Assembly: GCF_003171515.1 (NCBI RefSeq)
Contig: NC_089390.1
Location: 5,952,001 to 6,016,000, forward strand
Direction: 5' to 3'
From: Pyrenophora tritici-repentis
Lineage: Eukaryota; Ascomycota; Dothideomycetes; Pleosporales; Pleosporaceae
Length of the DNA stretch: 64,000 nucleotides
The position numbers and the translations under genes are program-made. Position 1 is the stretch's first letter, and every line of letters starts with the position of its first letter. The notes under the pieces are model-generated. The model saw only the letters and a program-made list of their open reading frames with translations, did not search any database and was not told the DNA's origin. Positions 35,169 through 44,806 of the stretch are shown here, piece after piece.

Positions 35169-35414
35169 AACGGTAGTAGAGGGATTGTCGAACGCTTTGG
35201 CAAGTGCCACCCCGCAATGTTATCCAGTGTATCCAACAGGCCGTGATATTGTCGAGGCGCTAGTCCCGAATCGGTTAACGCACAGCCATGACAGCTACCT
35301 AGGTAGGCAGCTACGTCTAGTCAAAATAAGTCAAGCCCTGGGGGTACACATAATAAGTATACCGCCTCATACATTCCTTTCCTCTCCACGCGGCTCTCAA
35401 GATCCTCGCCTAGC

Positions 35415-37374
35415 ATGGAACACAGAGCCTCCACTATCATTTCCGCTTCCAGTGCATCACTTTCCCGCGTTGCGCTGGCATTGTGGGAAGGTCGCCGCCA
35501 GGCTGCCAAAGACGTCCGCACTAGATGGCGTGATTGCGGACTCTGGTTTCTGATCGGATTTTGGCTTGCACTTTTGTCCTTCCTCTTTATTGAAATGCTG
35601 AGGTGGGGTCAAGTACCGTTCATTGGATCAGATCGCGGGCCCTGTATGCCAGACGGATTTTTCGGGATTGATCCCTCTGAGTTTAGATTCTTCTCTAGCT
35701 CAGAATTCTTCCAGATTACATTGGGCTTTGGGAAAATGAACTTCACGCAGGCGAAAGCTATAGACGTCGCCTGGGACGTTGTAAGTCGTAGGACATATCA
35801 GTGTGTTTCCTTTGGGACCCGGAATAAAAAGCCGACTTTTATTAAGCTAGTCGGTCGCGGTGGCCAAGCCTTGATTGCGTACATCTCATGACGAACATTC
35901 ACAAACTATGTCACGACGTCGATGGAAGTCGCTCCCATTACTTTCAAAACCTATCGCACGATATTCCTGCCCGGTGGCTCTCTCCTCGTTGATACCCTAC
36001 GCATGACTCGCGACTTCTCTTTTCGCCACGGCCTGCATTCCAAGATTGCAATGTGCTTCATGATCTTTACTATGGCCTTCACCCTGGTGTTCCCGACCTT
36101 TACTAGCGCAATGACTGGTTACAACGGCAACGTTGAACCATTTGTCAATGCGACGGATAGCAACTACGTACCCTTTGGGTCCTTCTACTATGCATTATAT
36201 GTCATTCATGATGGGTGGAGAATTGACAGAGAGGGAGAACACATCGTGATTGACTCTTATGGTGGTAAAGGTAAGAAATGGTACCGAAGTTCTCTCAATC
36301 TGTTCTAATATAATGTTACCTAGGCTCATTGCCCATAATTCGATCAGAGTATCAGCCTACTTATTGCAACTCCAACTCAAAAAATAGAGGTGAATGTTGG
36401 TTGGCTTTGCACTAAGTGCGTAAAGAGAAATAACGATAACTAGGAATGCATTTTGTTCGGTGATTGATCTGATTGATTTGCGAAGGAGAACTATGGAAGA
36501 GCTAGATATAGGAGGTCTGGTCTGAGCGCTGCTCGGACGCCGCGATCAGTGGGCCTGTCCGCGTGACTGATATCAGTGCGCCTGCTCGCGTGACCGAGAT
36601 TAGTGCGGCCGATCGCGTGGCTGAGATATCGTTGATATCTGTGATCCGACAGTGAAGCTCATTGCAAGTTACTATTTAGTGTTGCAGACTGTGAGTGAAA
36701 CGACTGGTTGAAGACGTCCTTTTGTTAATACATGACTAGATGTGAGACGGTATGGCCTTGACGGCAAAGTTGCAAATCCCTCCGTCTTCATGGGACAAGA
36801 GCTCCCACCGCCGGTCGTAAACATTTCGACTTTCTATCTAAACTATCAACTTGCAAAAAAATCCGTGACCCGGAAAATCACGTACTACGAAAAATCCAAA
36901 GACGATATGCGATGGGCGTACGGAAACAGCACTTATAAGTGGGAAGACCTGGAACAAAGAGGCAGATGCCAGGCTGTACTAGTGCGCAACAAGTTTCCAA
37001 AGAGTTTTGTACATTACTAAATTCAGTAGGACTACCAGTGGGGGTTCTCATTCATTCAGCTATTCATGATGGTCATCATCTTGATTATTTGGACAATAGG
37101 AATCCTCGTCATGTGGCGCAGATCGCAGTCTACTGTAAAGAGACGGGCCAGGAAGGAAGTTGCAGGCGAAAACAAAGCCATTCTGGAGCTTTCTTACACG
37201 ATGCGGAGGCAGTTGAGCGAGCATACCAGAGAAGAGGGCGAGGATGACTCTACCATCACTGAATCCGTTTTGAGCGACCGAATCAAGAAGGACCTACAGG
37301 GTGGGTCTATCTCCTATTTGACGCCACTACTTCCCAACGGAGACAGCACAGAAAAGTGGACCTTCCTAAACTAG
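35415..37374 (+). pseudogene. Fungal multi-pass membrane protein gene with one in-frame stop
   Basis: Five exons (35415-35780, 35847-36270, 36324-36389, 36740-36975, 37030-37374) keep one frame over 479 codons. Introns are 66, 53, 350 and 54 nt. The single defect is TGA at 35889-35891 (codon 137), directly after LVGRGGQALIAYIS and before RTFTNYVTTSMEV; related fungal proteins, as I recall them, have Trp there. Hydrophobic segments include LWFLIGFWLALLSFLFI, AMCFMIFTMAFTLVFPTF and MVIILIIWTIGILVMW, with a glycosylatable external loop and a basic cytosolic C-terminus. The function of this lineage-specific family is unknown to me. The gene is either freshly dead or needs stop read-through or editing. 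The stops at 37018 and 37027 fall inside the predicted fourth intron. Confidence 0.7.
36548..36628. repeat. Three 27-bp tandem repeats inside a 350-nt intron
   Basis: Units 36548-36574, 36575-36601 and 36602-36628 share AGTGxGxCxGxxCGCGTGxCxGA. They lie in the long third intron of the membrane-protein gene. Confidence 0.8.
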
Positions 37375-37692
37375 ATCAAAGGTAACAAGTGGTCAATCTC
37401 CGCGACATGCTTTTTTGTCGTACTGGCCGTTGCGAATGAGGTTTGGATGCCGTCCTTTGGCTTTTACCTCTTAACTTCGCCACTAGGTTGCTCTATCAGT
37501 GTCTACATGGGATCAATACGTAAAAGCCGGGGTATCTTCTTCTTCTGGTCGTTCATCGCCTTTGGCATCGTACCTCTCATCATATCAGTAAGTGAGCATG
37601 TGACAATGGAATCATTAGTTGAAACTAACAGTTTAGGTGCTTCTGTATCACTGGTCAGGGTAGGAAAGACACACATGCACAAAGTCTTCTAG
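37375..37692 (+). pseudogene. Relic of a second membrane-protein segment
   Basis: In the same frame, just after the TAG that ends the previous gene, the translation resumes with hydrophobic stretches (SATCFFVVLAVA, IFFFWSFIAFGIVPLIIS). It lacks a start codon of its own. It resembles the two- to four-helix proteins often found near this family and is probably a degraded neighbour or former C-terminal part. Identity is unknown. Confidence 0.4.
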
Positions 37693-38009
37693 GGGCACTC
37701 TAGCCTCTCAACATGTAGGAGCTAGCCGAGAGATAAAATAGTCATAGGATATCACAGTAGACTTAAACCCCTTACGTTCCAAGTATGGAAGACATCAGAT
37801 AGGGCTATGGAAAACAACTTCAAATTACTTCTATGCACTAGGGAGGATTATTTTCTTCGCTTCAGCTGTGAAAATTCACGTGTGCACGCGTAGAAGTTTG
37901 TATGACGCAACAATTAACTGAGTCGACAGAAGGATCCGGAAATATCGCCCCAAAACAATACCAAATTATTACAAAGACAGACTTCTAGGTAGGAATGTTA
38001 TAACCTCGT

Positions 38010-38455
38010 CTATATCGTTGCGGCGTTGCAATAACCGGAAGATATACCAGACTCGTCGTTGTGGAAAATACGGCGACAGCAATCCTGATCCCAATCCTGT
38101 GGGCTGAAAAAATCTTCGAAATGGCAGTAATTTTTGGTTCTGCCCCAAAAGTCCACAGTCCCGCGCATTAAGCCTACGGCTGGTTAGTCCTTACAGCAGT
38201 CGAGAATCTTTCTTTCTTACCTTTTTTAACCTTGCAGCATGTCTCGGTGCGCTCGTGGATTTCGGTGGAACGACCATTAGGAGCTTGTGACTGTGGTTTC
38301 TTAACTTCATGCCACGCGACTCTTTGCTTTTGGCTTAATCTTACCATGCAGATACAGCCTGTACCCGGTATGACCGCCGCAGTGTACTCTTCTTTCGCGA
38401 GAGAGCCTTCTCCCAGCAGCAATACTAGGAGTGGCGCGAGTAGCGAAAATCGCAT
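38010..38455 (-). CDS. Small cysteine-rich secreted protein, paralog A (candidate effector)
   Basis: Three exons (38345-38455, 38221-38290, 38010-38173) join in phase to 114 codons. Introns are 54 and 47 nt, at phases 0 and 1. A signal peptide (RFSLLAPLLVLLLGEGSLA) is followed by a short mature protein with CIC, TCC, YC, CC and YC cysteines. The C-terminal half shares YCxFxxxxSPxxWDxxCC and GYCNAAT with paralog B at 44.4 kb, including both intron positions. Small size, signal and paired cysteines are the usual marks of fungal apoplastic effectors or related secreted proteins. The family is not recognised. The second intron could alternatively end at an upstream AG, which would put a stop in frame. 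Confidence 0.7.
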
Positions 38456-38936
38456 AATGGCGAGAAGAAGCGAGATTCTCAACTGTGAGAAGAAGCGTTC
38501 GCTAGCAGAGGGTCTGCGATCGTGCGGGGTTGTGTTTTGACTTGTTGCTGAAATTTCTGGTATTGTTCGATGAAGGGATTGAAATGATTGGAGAAAATCA
38601 GCAACAGAGAGGCCACTTTATTATAGAATATTACACTCAAGATGAGGGTCTCCGCATAGATTGAATCCTTCGTTAAGCACTGATGAGAGTGCATCGTAAT
38701 CACGGTGTACCTAGGCAGTTCCGGTATATCCTCGGGATCTACATCCTGACGGCGCATAAGAAAGATTAAGATGGGGGCACTAGTAAGGCAAGTGAGGCAA
38801 GTGAGAAAACGCTAGGCAGAGCTCTGATTAAAATCATGCAATCGATGGTTCTAAAGTTTTGGAAGTTTGTACCGCGCCACAATTAACTGAGTTAAGACGA
38901 GTATCTAGAATCATTCCTTAAGAATAATACTAAACT
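38456..38936. other. 5' flank of paralog A and left flank of the copia element
   Basis: No gene. The part just upstream of 38455 resembles the upstream region of paralog B (shared TGAGAARAAG and GGATCGTG-like words). From about 38866, sequence resembles that 3' of paralog A near 37896 (ACAATTAACTGAGT), marking the second unit of a tandem duplication. Confidence 0.55.
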
Positions 38937-39171
38937 TGTTAAGAATATGTTAGGTTCAGTCCAGGTCGGCGAGGTGAGGTTCGTGGAGTAAGCCCGAGCA
39001 GAAGGACCGACGCGGAATGATGATCTGTCATGTACGTCCTAAGATCATCATAACAACAAGTAGATAGAACAATAGCTCTTAGTGAAGTTCAATCCAATAC
39101 AGGGTTACCTTTCGTACCTCTACTCGGTCGCCTATGGTAGTCATACCACCAGAGGAGACCTTGTTCTAACA
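38937..39171 (+). repeat. Left LTR of the copia element
   Basis: 235 bp, with TGTTA/TAACA inverted ends. Identical by eye to 44093-44327. Confidence 0.95.
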
Positions 39172-39185
39172 GGTTATGAGCCCGG
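39172..39185 (+). promoter_or_regulatory. Primer-binding site, half-tRNA type (initiator tRNA-Met)
   Basis: GGTTATGAGCCCGG directly abuts the left LTR. Its complement, CCGGGCTCATAACC, contains the anticodon CAT and loop of initiator tRNA-Met. The primer would therefore be an internally cleaved tRNA, as established for Drosophila copia and yeast Ty5, not the tRNA 3' end. Confidence 0.75.
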
Positions 39186-39214
39186 TTGCCTAACCCAACG
39201 TTATTGTTTTCAAA

Positions 39215-39303
39215 CACCTACCCGAGTCACGAAGGACTCAGATTCAAGAAGGAATCAAAACATCCACCCAAGTCACGAAGGACTTAGATTCAAGAAGGAA
39301 TCA
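39215..39303. repeat. Two ~45-bp direct repeats in the copia leader
   Basis: Both copies contain AGTCACGAAGGACT followed by AGATTCAAGAAGGAATCA, starting near 39225 and 39271. They lie in the untranslated leader before the polyprotein. Confidence 0.75.
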
Positions 39304-39411
39304 GAAAAGAAAAGAAGTCGTGTACAACGCGGTTAACACGCAATCACACTTAAATACACCGTCTCTACACCCGAGAACCGATAACGACTGCACCGCCCGC
39401 AGAATATCACC

Positions 39412-39465
39412 CGGATCGCCCGGATCGCCCGCATCGCCTGTATCGCCCGCATCGCCCGCATCACC
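39412..39465. repeat. Six 9-bp tandem repeats in the copia leader
   Basis: Six consecutive units of the type CGSATCGCC run from 39412 to 39465, about 65 bp before the polyprotein start. Confidence 0.85.
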
Positions 39466-39531
39466 TACACTCTTAGCATCATACCACGTACCTTGCTCGC
39501 ATAATAGTCTCACCAACTCAAAACACACAAG

Positions 39532-42500
39532 ATGGCTGTAGAGAAGGAAGAATGGAAGATTCCCCAACTTACAGCTGAAAACCACGATACTTGGTTCCGC
39601 CGAAACAAGGTCAAGCTTAAGGGGAAGAAAGTCTTCTATGTCTGCGAGAAAAACCTGGTACAGCACTGCCAAATAGCAATAGCCGGTGAACTAACGGAGG
39701 CTATGGAAGAGTTGGAAATTGCTGAAGCAGACAAGCATACTAAGATCCGCGTCAACATTGAAAAAAGAGACAAGTACCTAGAAGATGAAGCCACTGCAAT
39801 CGATCTCTTGTTTCGGTCGCTTACTGAAGATGACCAAGCCCTTATTGACGAATACGACACTGCCTTCCAGTTCTGGGCCTACCTACAAAAGAAGTACACC
39901 CAAACTGACGCCACAACCGCCAACATTTACATGACCAGAATTCAAACGTTCACATTCAATCCTGGGAACACAATTGTTGGATCATGGGAAAAGCTAAAGG
40001 AATACCGACGCAAACTCGTAGCAGCAGACGCTGACACCAACGGAGCTTACAAGGACTCTGCACTACTACTCGTTCTTATTAGATCACTCCCGAAAGAATT
40101 TAAGACTACGATTGACACCTTAAACGCCCAACTTAACCTTACGGTTGAACAGAAACTTAAGTTTCTGGAAGAGAAGGAGGTTCGAGACCAGCAAGACGCC
40201 GACGAAAAAGCTCTCCCAGCATTCCGGAAGACGGAGAAGTATGTTCCGCCTTACAAGCGCCGAAATCACAAGAGCTCACCACTATCGTCTGACTCCGAAT
40301 CTGGTACTAAGTTTATGGTCCAATGCTTCCTTTGTGACGGAGCCCATGGCGTACGAGACTGTCCAAGACGTGAGAGAGCTCGAAAGCTCCTTAAGGAATA
40401 CGACGCTAAGAAATCATCTAAGCCGCCTATTAAGACACTCAAGCAAAGGAATTCTCACAAAAAGACTGGCAAAGCATATGGAGCCGAAGAAGTCAATTCA
40501 GAGTCAGATGAATTATCCGAGACCTCAGACTCTGAACCCGAGGAAATTGAGACATGCCGTCTCTCAAAAGACATTGTCGGTAAGGCCTCTCCATCTACTT
40601 GGGCTGCCGACACTGGCGCCTCCTCCCACATGTCTGACCAACCCTCATTGTTTAGACGAATGATCAAGATCAAGCGAAGACTAGTTCGGGTTGGAGGGGG
40701 AGAATTATATGCAGACTGGAAAGGAGAAGCTCAAGTGGTGTGTAAAGACGGATCGTCGACATGGTTGTCAGAAGTACTGCTTGTACCTAACCTTGGAGTC
40801 AATTTGTTATCAGGGAGAAGAATTTGCGCAGCAGGCCTGAAGGGTCGTTTCAATTCACACGTACTATGCTTCAAACTAGGAAAGGAGATCATTATTAAAG
40901 CAACTATGGACGACGGCCTCTACGTAGTGTCACACATTGCCGATGGATACCACGAGACAGCATTCCTAGGCACGGAACCCCATACACCAGTTAAGAGCGA
41001 GCTTAAGGTTAATGAAAAGGAGAGATACCTGCTGTATCACAGACGTTTCGCACACCTAGGACCTACAAAGATTGCCAAACTCCACGAAGTTACAACTCTC
41101 CAGAAGAAGATTCAAGTTCCAGAGAAGATTGAAATCTGCGAAGTGTGTTCCCTGACAAAGATGAAGAACAGCATCCCTAAGCAGCTAAGAGAGCACAAGG
41201 CCACGAAGCTAGCCTTAGTACAGTTTGACATTGCTGGACCCTTTCCAACATCTCTACGAGGAAACAGGTGGTTCCTCCAAATTATTGATAGCTACACGCG
41301 GAAAAACTGGGTTATCCCGCTGAAGAAAAAGGGAGACGCACAACGGGAACTCCGAATCTGGAAGACCTTTGTAGAACATCAAACTGGCGAGAAAGTCAAA
41401 GCTGCTGGAACCGACAATGCACCAGAACTTCTACAGCAAGCTGAGGAATGGAGAGTTACACAAGGCGTGGAAATTCAGCCTACAACAATTGCTTCCTCAC
41501 ACCAGAATGGACCAGCCGAGCGAAACATCCAAACTGCTGAAGCTGATATGAGAGCAATGTTGAAAGACGCTGGTTTACCAATTGAGTTTTGGGATGAAGC
41601 TGTCGAAGCAGACGCATACCTACGCAACCGTACAAACACAGGACCTATGATCAATGGAAAGCAAGTCAGTCCTGAAGAGGCATTCACAGGAACGAAACCA
41701 TCCATTGACCACATCCGTGTATGGGGGAGCAAATGCTATTCGTACATCAACCCTAAAACGATTCCAGCAGACCAACGACATGACAAGCTCGTGGACCGTG
41801 GCAGAATTGGAGTATTTATGGGATATTCTGAGACAACAAATAAGCAGTTCAAGTTCTATTCGCCAGAGCTTGGATACACCTCAAGGACAAGCCGATTGTC
41901 AGTGGACGAATACACCCCTGGAGGGAAAGTTGAACTACGACTGCGAAACATACCAGCTGGACCACAAGGAACGCAGAATACGATGCCAGACCGAAAACCA
42001 AGAGGAAGACCTAGGAAGGATCTAGAATTATCTCCTGCCGAACGAATGGAACCAACTCCTACCGAACGAATGGAACCATCTCCTGCAGAACCAATGGAAC
42101 CATCTCCTACCGAACCAATGGAACCATCTCCTGCAGAACCAATAGAACCAGTTTCCGAGAACCTAATGGAACCATCTTCGGCAGAGCTAACTCATGAACC
42201 AGTGAAGCGTCACAGAGGAAGACCAAGGAGGCTAACTACTATTCCTCCTACTGCACCATCTGATGAGCGGGTTCCTAATCTTGTGAACGAAGAGGGGCCC
42301 GAAGAACCGTGTACCCAGTCTGTACGAGAAAAGGAGATTCCACGATACTTCACTAGACAAGCCAAACGGAAGAGGTCTAACGAAGAGATTGTTGAGGACG
42401 AGAGATTTAGCAAGATCGTTAAAGCTATGCTAGCCCAAGTTGGCCTTACAGAAGAGCAAACACGACTATCTGAGAAGGCTTTCGCAGCAACCGAGATCGC

Positions 42501-44085
42501 AGGAATCCAGATCCCCCAGACACACGAGCAAGCTATCAACGACCCAAAGTATGGAAAGCAATGGAAAGCAGCAATACTTGAAGAGATAATCGCGTTAATA
42601 GAGAATCGAACCTGGGAGGAAGTTCCAAAGCCAAAAGACGCGAACATGGTTGATTCAAAGTGGGTTTTTACAGTCAAAACGAATCTCGACGGGACTGTTG
42701 AGAGGTTTAAGGCACGCCTTGTGGCAAGAGGTTTTACGCAAGCACACGGAACAGACTACAACGAGACTTTTGCCCCGACAGTCCGCATGGACACCTTACG
42801 TCTGTTTATGGCCACTGTCGCAGCGGAAAACCTGGAATGTTTCCACTTTGACATTAAGAATGCATTCACAGAGTCGCACTTGAAGGAAGAGATCTTTCTT
42901 AAGCAACCCCAAGGAGTAGAAGTCAAAAAAGGATACGTCCTTAGAGTTCTCCGCAGCTTATACGGACTCAAACAGGCTGCTCGCGACTGGAACTTGTTGA
43001 TAAAGAAAGAACTTCTGGCATGGGGATTCGTACAAAGCCTCGCAGACCCGTGCATGTTTATCCACAAAGAAAAACAACTCCGTATCCTCGTCTACGTTGA
43101 TGACATTGCTGCTGCTGCAAAAGATCGAGCTCAAATTGATTGGTTCTACGAGAAGCTTTCTGGAAGATTCAACACCAAGAACCTGGGGGAGATTCATAAG
43201 ATCCTTGGAGTACGAGTTACGCGAGACAGAAAGCGCCGCACAATCTACCTCGATCAAGAGCAGTACCTACACGCAGTACTTGACAAGTTTGGAATGTCTA
43301 GCAAACAACACAGAGACAAGAAGATTCCATCTGCAGATTACACTTCATTTAGGCCAGCCACTGACAACGACACCCGAATCGACATCACTGAATACCAGCA
43401 AGTGATAGGGAGCCTTATGTTTGCTATGGTTCTTACACGTCCAGACATTGCATTCACCCTCGGAAAGCTAAGCCAATACATGAGCGATCCAGCAGAACAC
43501 CATGGCCATGCGTTGAAGAACCTGCTACGATATCTAAGGTCGACAGTGACATTGAAGCTACGCTACGGACCAGGGGGAGTACACTCGCAATTTGTCATCT
43601 ACTCTGATGCTGACTGGGCAAGCGACATGGTAGACCGAAAGAGCGTTTCAGGGAGCACTGCAATGTTCTACGGAGGTCCAATATCATGGTCTAGCAAGAA
43701 GCAACGGTCTGTTGCAACGTCAAGCTGCGAATCTGAATACATCGCACTATCAACATGCTGCAAGCAAGGCCAGTGGATTGCTCAAATGTTTAGAGATCTT
43801 GGGTTCCCAAAGTACATTGGAAAAGACACCAACAAGGTCCAGATGCTAGGAGACAACCAGGGTGCCATTGCACTTACAAAGAACCCTCACCTTCACGAAA
43901 GATCAAAGCACATCGACGTCTGTTATCATTTTATCCGAGACCTAGCAGAACAAGGCAAACTCGATGTGGCCTACGTTCCAACTGCAGACATGGTGGCTGA
44001 TGGAATGACAAAGCCATTGCAGCGAGTCGCATTCGAGAGATTCAAGAACCAATTAGGAGTTGTCCTTGGACCGGACCTGCCCTGA
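39532..44085 (+). CDS. Copia polyprotein (gag, protease, integrase, RT, RNase H)
   Basis: An uninterrupted frame of 1517 codons. Gag (~1-300) ends with a CCHC knuckle, CFLCDGAHGVRDC (~264). Aspartic protease has DTGAS (~360). The integrase zinc domain (HRRFAHLG.., CEVC; ~500-545) is followed by the catalytic triad D566 (FDIAGPF), D627 (GTDNAPE) and E663 (AERNIQ). A proline-rich spacer of EPSPAEP/ERMEPTP-type repeats (42031-42190) separates integrase from reverse transcriptase. RT carries YVDD at ~1188-1191. RNase H has SDADWAS (~1357), ESEYIAL and DNQGAIAL. It ends 7 bp before the right LTR. All catalytic motifs are present, so the enzyme set is probably functional. Confidence 0.96.
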   Translation: MAVEKEEWKIPQLTAENHDTWFRRNKVKLKGKKVFYVCEKNLVQHCQIAIAGELTEAMEELEIAEADKHTKIRVNIEKRDKYLEDEATAIDLLFRSLTEDDQALIDEYDTAFQFWAYLQKKYTQTDATTANIYMTRIQTFTFNPGNTIVGSWEKLKEYRRKLVAADADTNGAYKDSALLLVLIRSLPKEFKTTIDTLNAQLNLTVEQKLKFLEEKEVRDQQDADEKALPAFRKTEKYVPPYKRRNHKSSPLSSDSESGTKFMVQCFLCDGAHGVRDCPRRERARKLLKEYDAKKSSKPPIKTLKQRNSHKKTGKAYGAEEVNSESDELSETSDSEPEEIETCRLSKDIVGKASPSTWAADTGASSHMSDQPSLFRRMIKIKRRLVRVGGGELYADWKGEAQVVCKDGSSTWLSEVLLVPNLGVNLLSGRRICAAGLKGRFNSHVLCFKLGKEIIIKATMDDGLYVVSHIADGYHETAFLGTEPHTPVKSELKVNEKERYLLYHRRFAHLGPTKIAKLHEVTTLQKKIQVPEKIEICEVCSLTKMKNSIPKQLREHKATKLALVQFDIAGPFPTSLRGNRWFLQIIDSYTRKNWVIPLKKKGDAQRELRIWKTFVEHQTGEKVKAAGTDNAPELLQQAEEWRVTQGVEIQPTTIASSHQNGPAERNIQTAEADMRAMLKDAGLPIEFWDEAVEADAYLRNRTNTGPMINGKQVSPEEAFTGTKPSIDHIRVWGSKCYSYINPKTIPADQRHDKLVDRGRIGVFMGYSETTNKQFKFYSPELGYTSRTSRLSVDEYTPGGKVELRLRNIPAGPQGTQNTMPDRKPRGRPRKDLELSPAERMEPTPTERMEPSPAEPMEPSPTEPMEPSPAEPIEPVSENLMEPSSAELTHEPVKRHRGRPRRLTTIPPTAPSDERVPNLVNEEGPEEPCTQSVREKEIPRYFTRQAKRKRSNEEIVEDERFSKIVKAMLAQVGLTEEQTRLSEKAFAATEIAGIQIPQTHEQAINDPKYGKQWKAAILEEIIALIENRTWEEVPKPKDANMVDSKWVFTVKTNLDGTVERFKARLVARGFTQAHGTDYNETFAPTVRMDTLRLFMATVAAENLECFHFDIKNAFTESHLKEEIFLKQPQGVEVKKGYVLRVLRSLYGLKQAARDWNLLIKKELLAWGFVQSLADPCMFIHKEKQLRILVYVDDIAAAAKDRAQIDWFYEKLSGRFNTKNLGEIHKILGVRVTRDRKRRTIYLDQEQYLHAVLDKFGMSSKQHRDKKIPSADYTSFRPATDNDTRIDITEYQQVIGSLMFAMVLTRPDIAFTLGKLSQYMSDPAEHHGHALKNLLRYLRSTVTLKLRYGPGGVHSQFVIYSDADWASDMVDRKSVSGSTAMFYGGPISWSSKKQRSVATSSCESEYIALSTCCKQGQWIAQMFRDLGFPKYIGKDTNKVQMLGDNQGAIALTKNPHLHERSKHIDVCYHFIRDLAEQGKLDVAYVPTADMVADGMTKPLQRVAFERFKNQLGVVLGPDLP

Positions 44086-44092
44086 GGGGGAG
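44085..44092 (+). promoter_or_regulatory. Polypurine tract of the copia element
   Basis: AGGGGGAG directly precedes the right LTR and overlaps the last base of the polyprotein stop. It is the expected plus-strand primer. Confidence 0.8.
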
Positions 44093-44327
44093 TGTTAAGA
44101 ATATGTTAGGTTCAGTCCAGGTCGGCGAGGTGAGGTTCGTGGAGTAAGCCCGAGCAGAAGGACCGACGCGGAATGATGATCTGTCATGTACGTCCTAAGA
44201 TCATCATAACAACAAGTAGATAGAACAATAGCTCTTAGTGAAGTTCAATCCAATACAGGGTTACCTTTCGTACCTCTACTCGGTCGCCTATGGTAGTCAT
44301 ACCACCAGAGGAGACCTTGTTCTAACA
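44093..44327 (+). repeat. Right LTR of the copia element
   Basis: 235 bp, identical by eye to the left LTR. It ends 36 bp from the stop codon of secreted-protein paralog B on the opposite strand. Confidence 0.95.
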
Positions 44328-44362
44328 AAACTATTAAAAAGCTCGACTGCAGGTTCGAAAGC

Positions 44363-44806
44363 TCACATGCCGTTGTTGGGCTTGTCTGATCTGGTAGCGG
44401 CGTTGCAATAGCCACGGGAATCTGGGGTATTCCCAAGCTTATTGCAGCAGTTATCCCATTCATGTGGGCTTATAGAACGTCCGAAATAGCAGTAGACGTC
44501 GCCTCGGCCATAGAAAGAACCCGTATCTGCTGGCCATCTAGTTCCTGGGGTGGGTTAGTTTCCATCCTATAACAGTCATAAAAGTCTGTTTTATCTGATT
44601 GTTCACCGCAGCATGCAAGGGTGAAACCCTTGTTTTGTTTATAGTTCCTGCCCGATCCTTGCTGCGCTTTGTTAGTTTTGTGTCACTCGACTCTCGGCTT
44701 TTCGATTGAATCTTACCATGCAGACACAGCCCATGCCAATACCAAGCACAAGAGAGCTTTCCCCCAGCAGGGATACGAGAACTGAGACGGGTAGTGGGAA
44801 TTGCAT
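44363..44806 (-). CDS. Small cysteine-rich secreted protein, paralog B (candidate effector)
   Basis: Three exons (44717-44806, 44607-44661, 44363-44544) join in phase to 108 codons. Introns are 55 and 62 nt at the same phases (0 and 1) as in paralog A. The signal peptide is QFPLPVSVLVSLLGESSLVL; mature cysteines appear as CVC, CC, YCYF, CC and YC. Motifs shared with paralog A are SPHEWDNCC and GYCNAAT. The C-terminus extends ten residues beyond that motif. The copia element inserted just 3' of this gene and may affect its transcript end or supply antisense LTR transcription. The family is not recognised; secretion is inferred from the leader. Confidence 0.7.

Larger units (their letters stand above)
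38937..44327 (+). mobile_element. Intact Ty1/copia LTR retrotransposon
   Basis: 5391 bp, flanked by the 5-bp target duplication AAACT (38932-38936 and 44328-44332). The two 235-bp LTRs (TGTTAAGA..TTCTAACA) read as identical. A primer-binding site complementary to an internal part of initiator tRNA-Met follows the left LTR, and a purine tract precedes the right LTR. The single uninterrupted polyprotein has the order gag-protease-integrase-RT-RNase H, which defines the copia superfamily. Identical LTRs and an open frame mean insertion was very recent and the element may be active. Confidence 0.96.

Noticed and set aside
35101..35553. 150-codon plus-strand frame upstream of the membrane-protein gene
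   Set aside because: It runs antisense to the first exons of the intact BTB gene and has low-quality composition. It is a shadow frame.
36976..37029. Two in-frame stops (TAA, TAG) as further lesions of the membrane-protein gene
   Set aside because: They fall in a 54-nt GT..AG interval with a TACTAA branch-like site whose removal joins two conserved-looking segments in frame, so an intron is the simpler reading.
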